64,000 nt of DNA, taken from the NCBI GenBank assembly GCA_964644695.1, contig CAZXWN010000002.1, forward strand, positions 1 through 64,000, given 5' to 3'. The position numbers were made by a program, and so were the translations under genes. Of this stretch, positions 17,715-27,104 are shown piece after piece. Source of the stretch: CAZXWN01 sp964644695 [NCBI: uncultured bacterium]. GTDB taxonomy: Bacteria > UBP4 > UBA4092. The notes under the pieces are model-generated. The model did no database searches. It was not told the DNA's origin and saw only the letters and a program-made list of their open reading frames with translations. Position 1 is the stretch's first letter. Each line of letters starts with the position of its first letter.

Positions 17715-20700
17715 ATGGATAAAAACAACAATAAATCTACAAAAAGTTTTCGGGCATTGGTCTTTACCCAGTTCCAGGGTGCCCTGAATGATAATGCATA
17801 CAAAACTCTTTTATTGGTGATGGCTGTTAGTTTAGTCAGCTCCATGGAAGAAAGTAAAAACTGGTCTTCCATCACAATGCTGATTTTCACTCTGCCTTTC
17901 CTCCTGTTCTCAATGTTGGGCGGAAGCCTTGCTGATCGGTTCAGCAAACGAAATGTTATCGTTTATACGAAGATATGGGAAATAGGGGCTATGGCCGCTG
18001 CATTTTTGGCCTTGGCAACAGGTAATATGTGGTTTTGTATATGTGTTCTATTTTTTACCGGTGCCCAAGCGGCAGTCTTTGGACCTTCCAAATATGGGAT
18101 TATCCCGGAATTGGTACCCGAAAAACGATTGTCCTGGGCCAACGGTATTATTGAATTAACAACGTTTGCCGCCATTATATTGGGTTCTGTGATAGGGACT
18201 CTTTTTCTGGGATTTTTTAAAGGGAATCTGCAATATGCCGCATTGGTATTTATTGTCCTTTCGGTTGCCGGAACAATCACTGCCTGCATGATTGAGAAAA
18301 CACCGGCTGCGAATCCTACCCAAAAAATCAAAATCAATTTTGTAGAAGATCTTGTCCTGAATGTCATCAAAGCCCGGAAAGATACTATCTTATGGATGGC
18401 GATTCTTGGGAACACTTTTTTCTGGTTCCTGGGAGCATTCCTTTTTACCAATATCCCCATTTTCAGTAAATACATTCTTCATTTACACAACACCCAAATC
18501 ACTCTCCTGGATATGGTTTTACCCCTGTCCCTGGATACTCAAATGTCGCTCATTATGGTTTCTTTGGCCATTGGTATTGGGTTGGGTAGTTTTATGGCAG
18601 GTCGATTATCCGGTAACAAGATTGAATATGGTCTTATTCCATTAGGGTCACTGATTATTTCAGCGTTTTCTTTGTACCTGTATTTTGCTGTTCCAACCTT
18701 TGGTAAGACATTATTCTCCCTGGCCATGCTGGGGTTTGGGGCTGGATTCTATGTTGTTCCCATGAATGCCTTAATCCAACATCGGCCTTCACCGGAGGAG
18801 AAGGGGACTGTTCAGGGTGTGGCTTATTTCCTGTCCAATATCGGGACTTTGTGTGGTCCTGGCCTTTTCTGGATTCTGACGGTGAAGATGGGTATGACAC
18901 CCGTAGATGTGTTTTTAGTTGGAGCGATAATCAACATTGCTGCATCCGCTTATTACATCTATCGGCTCCCAGATTCTTTGATTCGGTTTATATTGTGGGC
19001 CTTGACGCGGACCTTCTACCGAGTGAAGGTGATTGGTCGGGATAATATCCCGGAACGGGGCGGAGCCCTTTTTATAACCAACCACATGTCATTAACCGAC
19101 GCCCTGTTTTTGATTGCATCTACTGACCGATTTATCCGGTTTATTATGTACACTGGATATTATCGAATCCCGTGGTTTAATCCCTTTGCCCGTATTATGA
19201 AAGCCATTCCCATGTCTGCTGATGATGGTCCACGAGAATTGATACAGTCCTTCCGTGAAGCCAGCAATGCCATCCAAAATGGGGATGTTGTTTGTATCTT
19301 TGCAGAGGGTCAGATCACTCGTATTGGACAGATGCTGCCTTTCCGTCGTGGCTTTGAACGAATCATGAAGGGTGTGGATGCGCCCATTATTCCTGTTCAT
19401 CTGGATCGAATCTGGGGTGCAATTTTTTCATTTAAAAATGGGAAACTGGTATGGATGCCAAATCATAAAATTCCACAGCCGGTGACAGTTACTTTTGGTG
19501 AACCCCTTCCCGGGAATACGGATGTTACCGTGGTTCGGCGAAAAGTGCATGAATTGTCCACGCTGGCTTTTGACCACCGAATCAAAGACATGAAACCATT
19601 ACATCACGCCTTATTTGATGAAGCTCGACGGCATCCCCGGCGTTTTGCCATGGCGGATGGTATGAATCCCAAAGTAAACTATCGGGAAGTCCTGATTCGA
19701 TCCGTAATTTTGGGTAAACTGATGAAACCCTATTGGAAAGACCAGGAAAAAGTGGGTTTATTCATGCCGCCTTCTGTTGCTGGTGCCTGTCTGAATTATG
19801 CCGCCTTATTATGTGGAAAAGTTCCTGTCAATTTGAACTACACTTTGTCTCAGGAAAGTCTGGATGCCAGCATCCAGCAATGTGGTATTACGACAGTCGT
19901 AACCGCCCACGCCTTCATGGAGAAAATTAAACTGACTCTTCCTGTGAAGGTGCTTTATCTGGATGACATGGCTCCTAATATCTCGAAACTGGACAAATTA
20001 ATCGGTTTATTATCTGCACTTCTTTTACCTATCAGAACCATTGAACAATCTCTGGGTTGTGTCCGGAGCTGGAATATGAATGATATCTGTACGGTCATTT
20101 TTTCCAGTGGAAGTACAGGTGAACCCAAAGGTGTCCTTCTGACGCATTCTAATATCTTCTGTAATGTGGATGGAATAGCTCAGGTAATGACCGTAGAGAA
20201 AACTGATCGCATATTGGGTGTGCTCCCCTTCTTCCACTCGTTTGGTTTCACAGGCACCCTCTGGTTCCCTTTAATCAAGGGCTTTGGTGTGGTGTATCAT
20301 CCAAATCCGTTGGATACCAAAACCATAGGGACTCTTTCTGAGGAATATCAAATCAGTTTATTAGTTGCCACACCGACCTTTCTGCAGACCTACACCAAGA
20401 GGATTGCGCCGGGTCAATTTGGGTCATTAAGATTTGTAATGGCTGGCGCTGAGAAGCTTCCCCAGCGCATTGCCGAGGCCTTTGATGAACGATTTGGAAT
20501 CAGGCCCTATGAAGCTTATGGATGCACCGAATGTTCTCCGGGTATCAGTGTAAATACGATGAGTTACCGTGCGAAGGGCTTTTACCAGGTAGGGAGAAAA
20601 CAAGGCAGTATTGGACATCCGTTACCGGGTGTCAGTGTTCGGATCCTTGATTTGGAGACGGGTGAACCTGTTTCCATTGGGCAGTCTGGATTGTTATGGG

Positions 20701-21167
20701 TTAAGGGGCCCAATGTTATGCAAGGTTATCTGGGACAACCGGAATTAACAGCTCAGGTATTGAAGGATGGTTGGTATAACACTGGGGATATTGCCAGCAT
20801 GGATAACGACGGTTTTATGACTATTACAGACCGTTTATCCCGATTCTCTAAAATTGGTGGGGAGATGGTTCCTCACATCAAAATCGAAGAAACTCTCCAT
20901 CAGATTGCTGATTTAACTGAACAAACCTTTGTGGTTACCGCAGTCCCTGATAAAAACAAAGGGGAAAGACTGGTCGTTATTCATAAAATGGACCCAGAGC
21001 AACTCAAAGGTGTGATTGAAAAGCTTTCAACCTCTGGACTCCCCAATCTGTGGATTCCTAAGCAGGATTCTTTTTACCAGGTTGAGACTATTCCAGTGTT
21101 GGGAACAGGGAAAATTGACCTTAAGGGAGTGCGTGATTTGGCCCTAAAATTAGCCAATTCAAATTAA
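17715..21167 (+). CDS. MFS transporter - PlsC acyltransferase - acyl-CoA/ACP synthetase fusion (LplT-Aas-like)
   Basis: 1150-residue three-part membrane protein. Residues 1-425 form an MFS domain with about twelve helices, matching LplT lysophospholipid flippases. Residues about 430-640 are a PlsC-type acyltransferase with the catalytic NHMSLTD (His-x4-Asp, near 455) and FAEGQITR. Residues about 650-1145 are an AMP-forming acyl synthetase with IFSSGSTGEPKG (near 796), EAYGCTECSP and YNTGDIASMD. In enterobacteria LplT and Aas are separate or two-domain proteins that import lysophospholipid and reacylate it. Here import, acyl activation and acyl transfer would be in one chain. It lies alone between the rplU region and tRNA-Leu. 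Confidence 0.92.
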   Translation: MDKNNNKSTKSFRALVFTQFQGALNDNAYKTLLLVMAVSLVSSMEESKNWSSITMLIFTLPFLLFSMLGGSLADRFSKRNVIVYTKIWEIGAMAAAFLALATGNMWFCICVLFFTGAQAAVFGPSKYGIIPELVPEKRLSWANGIIELTTFAAIILGSVIGTLFLGFFKGNLQYAALVFIVLSVAGTITACMIEKTPAANPTQKIKINFVEDLVLNVIKARKDTILWMAILGNTFFWFLGAFLFTNIPIFSKYILHLHNTQITLLDMVLPLSLDTQMSLIMVSLAIGIGLGSFMAGRLSGNKIEYGLIPLGSLIISAFSLYLYFAVPTFGKTLFSLAMLGFGAGFYVVPMNALIQHRPSPEEKGTVQGVAYFLSNIGTLCGPGLFWILTVKMGMTPVDVFLVGAIINIAASAYYIYRLPDSLIRFILWALTRTFYRVKVIGRDNIPERGGALFITNHMSLTDALFLIASTDRFIRFIMYTGYYRIPWFNPFARIMKAIPMSADDGPRELIQSFREASNAIQNGDVVCIFAEGQITRIGQMLPFRRGFERIMKGVDAPIIPVHLDRIWGAIFSFKNGKLVWMPNHKIPQPVTVTFGEPLPGNTDVTVVRRKVHELSTLAFDHRIKDMKPLHHALFDEARRHPRRFAMADGMNPKVNYREVLIRSVILGKLMKPYWKDQEKVGLFMPPSVAGACLNYAALLCGKVPVNLNYTLSQESLDASIQQCGITTVVTAHAFMEKIKLTLPVKVLYLDDMAPNISKLDKLIGLLSALLLPIRTIEQSLGCVRSWNMNDICTVIFSSGSTGEPKGVLLTHSNIFCNVDGIAQVMTVEKTDRILGVLPFFHSFGFTGTLWFPLIKGFGVVYHPNPLDTKTIGTLSEEYQISLLVATPTFLQTYTKRIAPGQFGSLRFVMAGAEKLPQRIAEAFDERFGIRPYEAYGCTECSPGISVNTMSYRAKGFYQVGRKQGSIGHPLPGVSVRILDLETGEPVSIGQSGLLWVKGPNVMQGYLGQPELTAQVLKDGWYNTGDIASMDNDGFMTITDRLSRFSKIGGEMVPHIKIEETLHQIADLTEQTFVVTAVPDKNKGERLVVIHKMDPEQLKGVIEKLSTSGLPNLWIPKQDSFYQVETIPVLGTGKIDLKGVRDLALKLANSN

Positions 21168-21239
21168 TTCATTAAGAAAGTATTGACGGAACCCTCTGTT
21201 TTAGGCGACAATTTTAATTCGAACATCATTCCATTTCGT

Positions 21240-21328
21240 GCCGGAGTGGCGGAACTGGCAGACGCAAGGGACTTAAAATCCCTCGTTGTGTAAACAACGT
21301 ATCGGTTCGACCCCGATCTCCGGCACCA
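21240..21328 (+). tRNA. tRNA-Leu (anticodon TAA)
   Basis: Full cloverleaf. The acceptor stem GCCGGAG (21240-21246) pairs with CTCCGGC (21318-21324), with discriminator A and an encoded CCA (21326-21328). The anticodon stem AGGGA/TCCCT encloses the loop CTTAAAA, anticodon TAA. The long variable arm is the class II feature expected of leucine tRNA, and a GGTTCGA T-loop is present. Confidence 0.96.
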
Positions 21329-21409
21329 CCTTTTAGCTTCTGAAATCACACAAAATCCTGCCGTGTACTTTTTTATATCTCTCATATGACTCAAGTTATC
21401 TGTTTTATG

Positions 21410-21415
21410 TATAAT
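21410..21415 (+). promoter_or_regulatory. -10 box of a near-leaderless promoter
   Basis: Consensus TATAAT ending 10 nt before the ATG at 21426, with no ribosome-binding site between. The transcript would start about 4 nt before the start codon. The -35 box is poor. Confidence 0.5.
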
Positions 21416-21425
21416 CATAAGCACG

Positions 21426-23489
21426 ATGAATTGGGAAAAATATAAAAGTCATCTGGGTGTTATATTCATCTTTTTCGTATTGAGCATCATCATGTTATGG
21501 CCATTGCCAGTTCAAATGTTGAACTGGCTGCCTGATACCGGTGATCCTGTTTTGAACACATGGATATTGTCCTGGGACACTCACGCGTTATTAACAAATC
21601 CCCTTCAGCTGTTTAATGCAAACACTTTTTATCCCCTGCAGAATTCTCTGGCATTATCCGAACACATGCTTCCGCATGTACTTATTTTCGCCCCTGTGTA
21701 CTTGATAACCAATAACCCTATCTTGGCATCAAACATCCTTTATTTTTGTGCTTTCTTCCTTACGGGTCTTAGTATGTTTTGGTTAGTGAAAGAATTGACA
21801 GGAGATTACTGGGCGGCGCTGTTTGCCGGGATTGCGTTTACTTTTTGTCCATCCCGGATGGCGCAGCTGGGACATGTCCAGCTTCTCACTTTCTTTTATA
21901 TGCCCTTGGTATTTCTTTTCTTCGAGCGATTCAGGAAATCTCTATCTTGGAAACACGGAATACTTTTTGCTATTTTCCTACTGCTTCAGACACTATGTTC
22001 CTACTACCTGGGTTATTTTACAGTGATTGGGATTTTTCTGTATGGAAGCTGGTATTTGGTAAAAGACAAGCTCTACCAAAAATCCTCTTTCATTTTTAAA
22101 TCTCTTGTATTGGGGATGTTTTATTTTGCTGGAGTGATGAGTCTGACCTGGCCCTATTTGATTGTGAAGAAGCAATGGAACCTGACCCGTACACTGAGTG
22201 ATTTATTCCAGGGATCCGTGGATTTATGTACCAGTTACTTTGTGACGCCCTATTCAAATTTACTATATGGCTCTTTTTCCGAAGCGGTTAATCAAGACCG
22301 ATATTTTTGGGAATTACCCAATTTCCCGGGAATCGTTGTCATATTATTGACATTGACTGGGTTATTCTTGTTTCTGAAATACCGCGATAAATATCGGTTT
22401 AATCGCGGTCCATTTGTTTTGATTGGAGTGGTTGCCTTTATCTTATCCCTGGGTCCATTTCTGATATTCAACAAACATGTTACGTTCTTCCAACTTCCTT
22501 ATTTCTGGTTCTATGATATAGTCCCGGGATTTTCTTCGTTACGGGTTCCTGCCAGACTGGGTGTTATGGTGATGTTTGTTCTTACGATCATCTCTGCGTA
22601 TACAATAGCTGAACTTCATCAATTCAATCTCCCTAAAACCCTGCAAAAATACAGCCTGATTCCATTAGCCCTCATCTTTTTAATGCTGTGTGAGAATATT
22701 AATATTCCTATTCATACAGAACCGATATCCTTTAATAATTCTCCTTCAAGACGGGATATGCTCCGTCTTAAAGACGACACTTCTGCTAAGGCAATCCTTC
22801 ATTTCCCTATCTATAACAATCTTCTTGAAAATAAACTCGGGCATAGGATTTATGAGTATATGTTACTGTCCACCATTCATTGGAAACCGATTGTCAATGG
22901 ATTCAGCGGATATTATCCTCAGATCACGCGGGAAATGGTTTCTGTTGGACATGAGTTCTATAAACCAGCCAATACATGGGCTCTGGCGGCGATGGGTGTT
23001 AACCGTGTTGTTGTTCATAAAAAGTATTCCAGTTCGAAAGACCTCTTAAATGTGAAGAAGGCCGAAGAATCTACGGGCAATATCCAGAAACTATGGGAAA
23101 CAGATCAATTGATATGTTATTCCATTCATACCGGGGGGACTCGGGCGACCCAGACGCAGTGGGTTATTCTTCCAAGAGATAATGATTCTTTGAACTATAC
23201 GGTATATGACAATATCCCGCTTAATTTCTTTATTACTTCGGTGAATGGAGATTATTGGATTCGAGATAATTTTCCTCCCAATCAAAGTCTAAATTACGAA
23301 TGGTTTAATGGGAGAGAAAAAATCTCTGGAACAATGGTGTTTGTTTATCCGAGTTTAATTTTTGGAACTGGGTGGAGACGACAACTGATTGAGGTCCCGG
23401 CACCTGATAAACCAGGTTCCTGGCTGCTTACTGTTCAGATTCGGGGTACCCGTTACTCCATGGAACAGATGGTGACTATTACTGAATAA
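21426..23489 (+). CDS. polytopic membrane protein, GT-C glycosyltransferase-like
   Basis: 687 residues. The first ~420 residues hold about eleven hydrophobic helices; the rest is a soluble, probably periplasmic domain ending in a beta-rich segment. After the first helix comes an acidic loop (LPDTGDPVLNTWILSWDTH), the position where GT-C lipid-linked glycosyltransferases carry their catalytic acidic residues. The amphipathic NANTFYPLQNSLALSEHML segment is also typical of that group. No specific family is recognised, and a structural role in envelope glycan assembly is inference. It is followed 25 nt later by a phosphodiester glycosidase gene, probably in the same transcript. Confidence 0.65.
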   Translation: MNWEKYKSHLGVIFIFFVLSIIMLWPLPVQMLNWLPDTGDPVLNTWILSWDTHALLTNPLQLFNANTFYPLQNSLALSEHMLPHVLIFAPVYLITNNPILASNILYFCAFFLTGLSMFWLVKELTGDYWAALFAGIAFTFCPSRMAQLGHVQLLTFFYMPLVFLFFERFRKSLSWKHGILFAIFLLLQTLCSYYLGYFTVIGIFLYGSWYLVKDKLYQKSSFIFKSLVLGMFYFAGVMSLTWPYLIVKKQWNLTRTLSDLFQGSVDLCTSYFVTPYSNLLYGSFSEAVNQDRYFWELPNFPGIVVILLTLTGLFLFLKYRDKYRFNRGPFVLIGVVAFILSLGPFLIFNKHVTFFQLPYFWFYDIVPGFSSLRVPARLGVMVMFVLTIISAYTIAELHQFNLPKTLQKYSLIPLALIFLMLCENINIPIHTEPISFNNSPSRRDMLRLKDDTSAKAILHFPIYNNLLENKLGHRIYEYMLLSTIHWKPIVNGFSGYYPQITREMVSVGHEFYKPANTWALAAMGVNRVVVHKKYSSSKDLLNVKKAEESTGNIQKLWETDQLICYSIHTGGTRATQTQWVILPRDNDSLNYTVYDNIPLNFFITSVNGDYWIRDNFPPNQSLNYEWFNGREKISGTMVFVYPSLIFGTGWRRQLIEVPAPDKPGSWLLTVQIRGTRYSMEQMVTITE

Positions 23490-23514
23490 AAAGATTTTGA
23501 TTGAGAGGTTATTG

Positions 23515-24375
23515 ATGATGCGGAAGATGTTACTGTTACTCCTATTAGCCCTTTGGAGTATCTCCAATTGTCTGGCATTGAACTATCCGGCGATGGTGTA
23601 TTCAACTCCATCTTCACTGGTTCCGGGGTTGAGCTATCAGCATGCCCAACATCCTGGGACTCAGAAGTGGGAAATTGATATTCTTAAGGTCAATCTGATA
23701 AAGGCTAAAGTTGAACTTCGTCCTGTTCTTCCCAAGACAGGTAAAAAATCTCCTGTGACGGATATTTCTTCTGAGCAGGGAGCCATTGCTGCTATAAATG
23801 GAAGTTATTTCGATGGGGCAGGGAACCTGTTATCTCTCACTAAAATTGATGGGGAAACTATATCCCGACCGGTAGGGACACGCCCGGCTCGCTCCTGTCT
23901 GGGTATTTTGAGTGACCGAACTTTGACAATCCAGCCAATCGCCCCAGACCTTATCAGTGAATCAGGATATGACTGGAGTCAGACCCTTCATGGTATCGGC
24001 GGCGGTCCGCAACTATTAAAATCCGGAGTTGTATCAATTACTACTACAGAGGAAGGATTTGATGACCGTTCGGGAATTGGTCCTGTCATACGGAATCCAC
24101 GGACTGCCCTCGGATTTAACAATAAGGGTGAAGTTTTCATGGTTACTGTGGATGGCCGACAGCCGGACTGGAGCGTCGGTATGACATTAACGGAAATGGC
24201 GTTTTTGCTGCAGGATTTGGGAGCCACCGAAGCTATCAATTTTGACGGGGGAGGTTCCACAACAATGGTCATTGGAAATAAACTCATCAACCGGCCATCA
24301 AATATGGGGAATTTACAACGCCCGGTTGCCAATGTCCTGGCCATCCTTCCTTTAGCTCAGGCTGTTACGAAGTAG
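23515..24375 (+). CDS. secreted phosphodiester glycosidase (NAGPA-domain) protein, first copy
   Basis: About 286 residues. I choose 23515 because GAGAGG lies 6 nt upstream and the product begins with a signal peptide (MMRKMLLLLLLALWSISNCLA); 23518 is equally possible. The NAGPA domain is shown by AAINGSYFDGAGN (about 90), the glycine-rich HGIGGGPQLLKSG, and VDGRQPDWSVGMTL followed by the INFDGGGSTTMV core. The family includes the enzyme that uncovers mannose-6-phosphate; bacterial members are linked to exopolysaccharide and envelope glycans. A paralogue is encoded at 42167-43030. The hydroxyacid dehydrogenase gene starts 12 nt later. Confidence 0.85.
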   Translation: MMRKMLLLLLLALWSISNCLALNYPAMVYSTPSSLVPGLSYQHAQHPGTQKWEIDILKVNLIKAKVELRPVLPKTGKKSPVTDISSEQGAIAAINGSYFDGAGNLLSLTKIDGETISRPVGTRPARSCLGILSDRTLTIQPIAPDLISESGYDWSQTLHGIGGGPQLLKSGVVSITTTEEGFDDRSGIGPVIRNPRTALGFNNKGEVFMVTVDGRQPDWSVGMTLTEMAFLLQDLGATEAINFDGGGSTTMVIGNKLINRPSNMGNLQRPVANVLAILPLAQAVTK

Positions 24376-24387
24376 GAGGAATTTGGA

Positions 24388-25350
24388 ATGAAACCACTTG
24401 TTTATGTGACTCAGCCGATCCCGCAACCGGGTCTGGATTTGTTAAAACAGTCTTTTGATGTGAAAGTAGGCAAATCCGGTGTGGTTCTGGAAAAGAAACA
24501 ACTCATTGCCAAAGTTAAATCTTGTGATGCCCTTTTATCCATGTTGGTGGATCGGATTGATGACGAGGTTATGAGTGCTTCACCGCAGTTGAAAATCGTT
24601 GCAAATTATGCGGTTGGTTATGACAACATCGATATCGCAGCGGCTGGGAAAAGAAATATCATTGTGACCAATACTCCCGGAGTTCTGGCTGCCACGACTG
24701 CGGATTTAGCCTGGGCCTTATTGATGGCGGCTGGCAGACGAATTGCAGAATCTGACCGATATACCCGAAAAGGTTTATGGACTCAGTGGAAATCCGATTT
24801 ACTACTGGGTCAGGATATTCATCATGCTACTTTAGGGATCATTGGGATGGGGAGTATTGGAACAGAAATGGCGCAGCGGGCCCGTGGTTTTTCCATGAGG
24901 ATCCTGTATCATAACCGGACTCGAAATAAGAAGGCTGAAAAGGAATTGAAGGCCGAGTATGTAGATTTGATGACTTTATTAAAAGAGTCAGATTTTATTA
25001 CACTCCATTGTCCCTTAACCCCACAGACAACAAATTTGATTAGTACCCGTGAGTTCGAAATGATGAAGTCTAATTGTATCCTGATCAATACTTCCCGTGG
25101 TCCGGTGGTGGATCAGAAAGCCCTTTATAAAGCCCTGAAGAAAAAACAAATTGCCGGGGCGGGGATGGATGTTTATCAAAAAGAACCTATTGAGATGACT
25201 GAACCGCTGCTTAAACTGGATAATGTGGTATTCACTCCCCATATTGGGTCGGCATCAATTCAGACACGGACAAAGATGGCACTGATGGCAGCTCAGAATA
25301 TTGTTGCTGTTCTTCAGGGAAAGAGCCCCATAAATCCGGTTAATCTCTGA
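24388..25350 (+). CDS. D-isomer-specific 2-hydroxyacid dehydrogenase (glyoxylate/hydroxypyruvate reductase-like)
   Basis: NAD(P)-dependent enzyme of 320 residues. The Rossmann motif is GMGSIGTEMAQRA (about 153-165). The catalytic Arg is in NTSRGPVVD (about 235), the Glu in the KEPIEMTEPLLKLDNVV segment, and the His in FTPHIGSAS (about 285). NYAVGYDNID near residue 75 is the substrate-domain signature of glyoxylate reductases (GyaR type). AGGAGGAA precedes the ATG. Its 3' end overlaps the convergent membrane-protein gene by 11 bp. A glycolate-oxidase-like gene lies 1.7 kb away, a possible C2-metabolism link. Confidence 0.9.
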   Translation: MKPLVYVTQPIPQPGLDLLKQSFDVKVGKSGVVLEKKQLIAKVKSCDALLSMLVDRIDDEVMSASPQLKIVANYAVGYDNIDIAAAGKRNIIVTNTPGVLAATTADLAWALLMAAGRRIAESDRYTRKGLWTQWKSDLLLGQDIHHATLGIIGMGSIGTEMAQRARGFSMRILYHNRTRNKKAEKELKAEYVDLMTLLKESDFITLHCPLTPQTTNLISTREFEMMKSNCILINTSRGPVVDQKALYKALKKKQIAGAGMDVYQKEPIEMTEPLLKLDNVVFTPHIGSASIQTRTKMALMAAQNIVAVLQGKSPINPVNL

Positions 25351-27052
25351 GATAGTAAACCCTATACTTGGAATTCTCATAGACGATGGGGAATTTGAGA
25401 ATAGAGAATCTTCGGGTGACTAGGTAGGATGCTCCATATTGCCGGGAGATATCGATAAAGACGGGTTCTTTGAGAGAGTCAAACTGGTTGGCGTAATGAT
25501 GTGTTTCCTGTGCCAGTGAAAGCCGTAAGTCACTCATTCGTTTTTCCCATTCTCTGGCATATCTCTCGCTATAGACTGACATGGCTCCGTCTTTGTTTTC
25601 CACAAAGGTGGATCTTTGGGATTCCTTTCGGAAACCAGTCATATCTGGTGGTGTGATGACCATGGTTCCCGGAGAGGTGTTGTACCTAAACCATCTCTGT
25701 AATGCAATCCAATCATCTCCCCCCTTGATGCCATAGATATCGATGTGTTCAGCCATTTTTCGAGGGATCTCATGCCATCTACCCTGGACCTTTTTGTACC
25801 CCAGAATGGATAATAATCCCAACATGACGAGAACCAATCCCAATCCGAGACGCTTGATTTTATTGTGGGTCTGACTGGATAAATTATTTTGTTTATGTCC
25901 CCGTAATCCTAAAGTTAATGGGAGACCACTGAAGATAATACCCCAACGATATAAGGGTACCCAGTAAAACAAATAAGTCCAGAGAAACCATCTCTGTGAG
26001 GATTCTGTTTCGAGAGTTCTTACAGCCAACCAGGCAATAAAAACGAAAATGAAATAAACCAGGAATAACCAGCTTCTAACTAACTGAAAGGAAATGGCTG
26101 GAGGAAAATTGAACTGACTTAATAAGCTGAAAGCCAGAGCCAATACCAGACTGGTTACTGTGAGCTGATAAAGGGGCTTAGAAAATAACTGTTTCCTGGA
26201 GTAATAAACCATTCCAACAAATGCTACTCCGATGGATATCAGATACAGCCAGCTGTTCAAATCCCATGACATCGGGAATAGGTAGGCGGCTCTCAGGTGA
26301 ACGATACGGAACCAGCCTGGTCCGGGAAATAAGGGGAGCCCATTACCATGATTTTGGCTGGAAACAATCATTCTCCAAATTAAGACGGGTGACATACACA
26401 GGACACTGACTACACCACAGGATAACCATTTCTTCCATTGGGAAAAACCAATCTCCCACACCAGAGCCAACGACATAATCATCAATAAAGAACCCGCAGA
26501 GAGAAGATGGAAATTACCGGCTATGCCTGCCCAGAAAAATGCGGCAAGATACCGCTTTTTCATAAAGTCGCGTAAACTCCAGAACAACATGGGAAGGGCA
26601 ATACTTCGGACACTGAAAACATCTTCCAAAGTCCCGACGGGAGCACCTGCCACCATCTTTTTGAAAGCGAGCAGGCCCAGCGCCATCCATGCCACTTTCC
26701 GGTCAAACACACATTCCACAAACTTAAAAAAAGTGAAACATATCAGATATTGACATATCAGATGAATAATCAGACAGGCCCAGGGAACGGAGATAAACTT
26801 TTTCAACAGGAGGACGGGAAATAATCCAAAGGAGTAGTAATGGCCTCCTGCCTGTTTGGCCAACAGGATCAAGTCCGCAGGATGATAGACATGCCGACCT
26901 TCATAAACCGGGAGATAAGACAGATATAACGAAAGGTCGGATGAACTGTATTGGTACCCATTCACCAGAAATGAAATAAAAGTCACAATGCCTATCAAAA
27001 GATAGAAATGCCAACCTTCCTGTCTGGATAAATGGTTTAGTAATTTATTCAT
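25340..27052 (-). CDS. large polytopic membrane protein, GT-C-like
   Basis: About 570 residues from the ATG at 27052; an upstream in-frame TTG adds two residues only. There are about twelve hydrophobic helices in the first 400 residues, then a soluble C-terminal domain. The first external loop has acidic residues, and the YHPADLILLAKQAGG segment precedes a helix. Residues 430-475 carry the WFRYNTSPGTMVITPPDMTGFR element seen in predicted membrane glycosyltransferases with periplasmic tails. No exact family recognised. The start has no ribosome-binding site and lies 7 nt after a TATCAT -10 box, so the mRNA is probably leaderless. Confidence 0.6.
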   Translation of the reverse strand: MNKLLNHLSRQEGWHFYLLIGIVTFISFLVNGYQYSSSDLSLYLSYLPVYEGRHVYHPADLILLAKQAGGHYYSFGLFPVLLLKKFISVPWACLIIHLICQYLICFTFFKFVECVFDRKVAWMALGLLAFKKMVAGAPVGTLEDVFSVRSIALPMLFWSLRDFMKKRYLAAFFWAGIAGNFHLLSAGSLLMIMSLALVWEIGFSQWKKWLSCGVVSVLCMSPVLIWRMIVSSQNHGNGLPLFPGPGWFRIVHLRAAYLFPMSWDLNSWLYLISIGVAFVGMVYYSRKQLFSKPLYQLTVTSLVLALAFSLLSQFNFPPAISFQLVRSWLFLVYFIFVFIAWLAVRTLETESSQRWFLWTYLFYWVPLYRWGIIFSGLPLTLGLRGHKQNNLSSQTHNKIKRLGLGLVLVMLGLLSILGYKKVQGRWHEIPRKMAEHIDIYGIKGGDDWIALQRWFRYNTSPGTMVITPPDMTGFRKESQRSTFVENKDGAMSVYSERYAREWEKRMSDLRLSLAQETHHYANQFDSLKEPVFIDISRQYGASYLVTRRFSILKFPIVYENSKYRVYYLRD

Positions 27053-27059
27053 ACCCAAA

Positions 27060-27096
27060 ATGATACATTAAAACCCACTATTTCAAATGTTATAAT
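27060..27096. promoter_or_regulatory. divergent leaderless promoters
   Basis: In 52 bp between divergent starts there are two -10 boxes. Plus strand: extended TGT-TATAAT (27088-27096), 8 nt before the ATG at 27105, with TTAAAA 17 nt upstream. Minus strand: TATCAT (27060-27065), 7 nt before the ATG at 27052. Neither gene has a ribosome-binding site. Confidence 0.65.
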
Positions 27097-27104
27097 TTAT
27101 ATAA

